Source: Verrucomicrobia bacterium TMED44
Lineage (GTDB): Bacteria > Verrucomicrobiota > Verrucomicrobiia > Opitutales > Seribacteraceae
NCBI GenBank assembly: GCA_002168015.1
Contig: NHCX01000020.1
Coordinates: 1 to 5,959, forward strand
Direction: 5' to 3'
DNA: 5,959 bases
Shown: one piece after another, positions 4,772 through 5,959 of the stretch
Numbering within the stretch: the stretch's first letter is position 1
Layout of the letters: each line of letters begins with the position of its first letter
Notes under the pieces: model-generated
Told to the model about the DNA's origin: nothing
What the model saw: the letters and a program-made list of their open reading frames with translations, nothing else
Database searches by the model: none
Translations under genes and position numbers: made by a program

Positions 4772-5959
4772 AGTCAGGCTAAACATTTACTTTTAGCAGC
4801 ATCAGGATCAAGTGGTTCTGCCGTAAACGTTGAAAATGTATTTGCAGAATTTCTTTATGCAGGAAATGCAGGTAGTAATGCAATTAATAATGGAATAGAT
4901 TTATCCACTGATGGGGGCATGGTTATTATTAAAAGAAGAGAAGATAATGGTTACAATTGGAAAGTTATGGACACTGTTCGAGGAGCGAATAAATCGTTAG
5001 AACTTAATACAAACGCTCAAGAAACTACTGAAACTGTTTTTTCTTCTTTTAATACAAATGGATTTACGCTTAATACAAGTAATTCTTTTATGAATGAAAA
5101 CGACCATGAAATGGCTAGTTGGACGTTTAAAAAACATGAAAAGTTTTTTGACATTGTAACGTATACTGGTACTGATTCTAGTACTGGTCCTCAAAATATC
5201 AGTCATAATTTGGGTAGTGTACCGGGCATGATATGGGTTAAAGCGAGAGATAAAAGCGAGAAATTTACTGTTTGGCATCGTAGCTCTATTAATGCATCAG
5301 AAGGTACTACTAGAGGTAGTTATATGGAGCTATCTGAAGCTAGCAGTGGTGCATCTCAGAGTACAAGTATGTGGAATAATACAGACCCAACTTCTACTGT
5401 TTTTTCAGTTGGAAACAATGGAGCTACAAATGAAAATGGAAAACTTTTTGTAGCATATCTTTTTGCTCACAACAATTCAGATGGAATTTTTGGCGAAAGT
5501 GGGGATCAGGATATTATTAAATGCGGAGAGTACACTGGCGATGGCGGTACAGGCATTACTTTAAAGGCAGATTTAGGTTTTGAACCACAGTGGATTCTCA
5601 TAAAAAAATACAATCAGGCAGGTGGACAATGGTATCTTTTTGACACATTACGAGGTATATCTGTATATAATGATACTCGAACTTCAGATAACCTTCTTAA
5701 AATTAATTCCTCTGATGGAACCACTGCAGTTGACAAATTAGGTATTACTTCTTCTGGTTTTTTTACAAAAGACAATGATGCTAGTTTAAATATGAATACT
5801 CATAAGTACATATATGTAGCTATTCGCAGAGGACCGATGGGTTCTCCTTCTGCAGCTACGGATGTTTTTGCAAGTGCAGTTAGAACAACTGGTGCTACAG
5901 CGGTTCCAAGTTTTGTTGCTAATTTTGTTGTTGATTTAGCTCTTCGAAGAAATGCTACA
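4769..5959 (+). CDS. Modular fibre or lectin-like phage protein, 3' end missing
   Basis: The frame from ATG 4769 is open for 397 codons to the window edge without a stop. It starts MSQAKHLLLAASGSSG and then shows repeated modules of roughly 110-120 residues. Each has a (G/W)(M/I)(V/I/L)xxK strand, a Trp or Tyr strand and a closing aromatic strand: GMVIIKRREDNGYNWKVMDT (50-69) to MASWTFKKHEKFFDIVTYTG (115-134); PGMIWVKAR (152-160) to KLFVAYLFAH (225-234) and IIKCGEYTGDG (249-259); EPQWILIKK (272-280) with WYLFDTLRG (288-296) to HKYIYVAIRRGP (345-356). VMDTVRG and LFDTLRG in modules 1 and 3 are clear counterparts. From memory this is the marine phage family with (W/V)TF+K..FFDIVTYTG motifs (DUF7483-like), with a concanavalin-like beta-sandwich as a possible fold. 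A fibre or carbohydrate-binding role is inferred. The sequence breaks off inside what looks like a further strand, NFVVDLALRR. AGAGG before the ATG supports the start. Confidence 0.8.
   Translation, partial: MSQAKHLLLAASGSSGSAVNVENVFAEFLYAGNAGSNAINNGIDLSTDGGMVIIKRREDNGYNWKVMDTVRGANKSLELNTNAQETTETVFSSFNTNGFTLNTSNSFMNENDHEMASWTFKKHEKFFDIVTYTGTDSSTGPQNISHNLGSVPGMIWVKARDKSEKFTVWHRSSINASEGTTRGSYMELSEASSGASQSTSMWNNTDPTSTVFSVGNNGATNENGKLFVAYLFAHNNSDGIFGESGDQDIIKCGEYTGDGGTGITLKADLGFEPQWILIKKYNQAGGQWYLFDTLRGISVYNDTRTSDNLLKINSSDGTTAVDKLGITSSGFFTKDNDASLNMNTHKYIYVAIRRGPMGSPSAATDVFASAVRTTGATAVPSFVANFVVDLALRRNAT

Noticed and set aside
1..5959. Promoters, terminators, tRNA genes and integration sites
   Set aside because: Intergenic gaps are 14 bases or fewer, no stem-loop followed by a T run was found between genes, and the TA-rich TGAATATATA before the first gene lacks a credible -35 partner.

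Overview
This window is a piece of the structural (tail-fibre) region of a tailed bacteriophage. It most resembles AT-rich, uncultured marine phages, such as those infecting SAR11-like alphaproteobacteria. That placement rests on remembered family resemblance and base composition judged by eye, not on a search. No gene of known bacterial metabolism is present, all genes lie on the + strand, and coding is nearly gapless. No tRNA, rRNA, CRISPR array, IS element, convincing promoter or terminator was seen. There is no gene-free stretch longer than 14 bases apart from the first few dozen bases, which probably hold the end of an upstream gene.

Layout. Positions 2-52 hold the probable last 16 codons of an upstream gene, overlapping the next start as TAATG. 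Positions 52-489 encode a 145-aa beta-rich structural protein of unknown function. Positions 504-1820 encode a 438-aa tail-fibre-like protein with a short N-terminal head, a filamentous middle and a compact C-terminal domain. Positions 1820-2107 encode a 95-aa tail assembly chaperone-like protein, coupled to the fibre gene by TGATG. Positions 2117-3157 encode a 346-aa low-complexity protein built from VTGVxGT repeats and ending in five PxQTP repeats. Positions 3167-4759 encode a 530-aa fibre-like protein with an internal duplication. Positions 4769-5959 encode at least 397 aa of a modular fibre or lectin-like protein that runs off the window.

How the genes fit together. The likely theme is host recognition and tail tip decoration: several unrelated fibre-like proteins in series with one small chaperone. 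This is inferred from domain architecture and context. No receptor or host can be named.

Most notable. The last four genes (1820 onward) lie in one reading frame. It is interrupted only by three TAG codons, each exactly nine bases before the next ATG, and each TAG contributes bases to the purine-rich ribosome binding site of the next gene. The simple reading is conserved re-initiation spacing. Occasional amber readthrough into joined fibre proteins is a testable alternative. A G8 tract inside the repeat protein, where gain or loss of one base ends translation within a few codons, is a second item to check.
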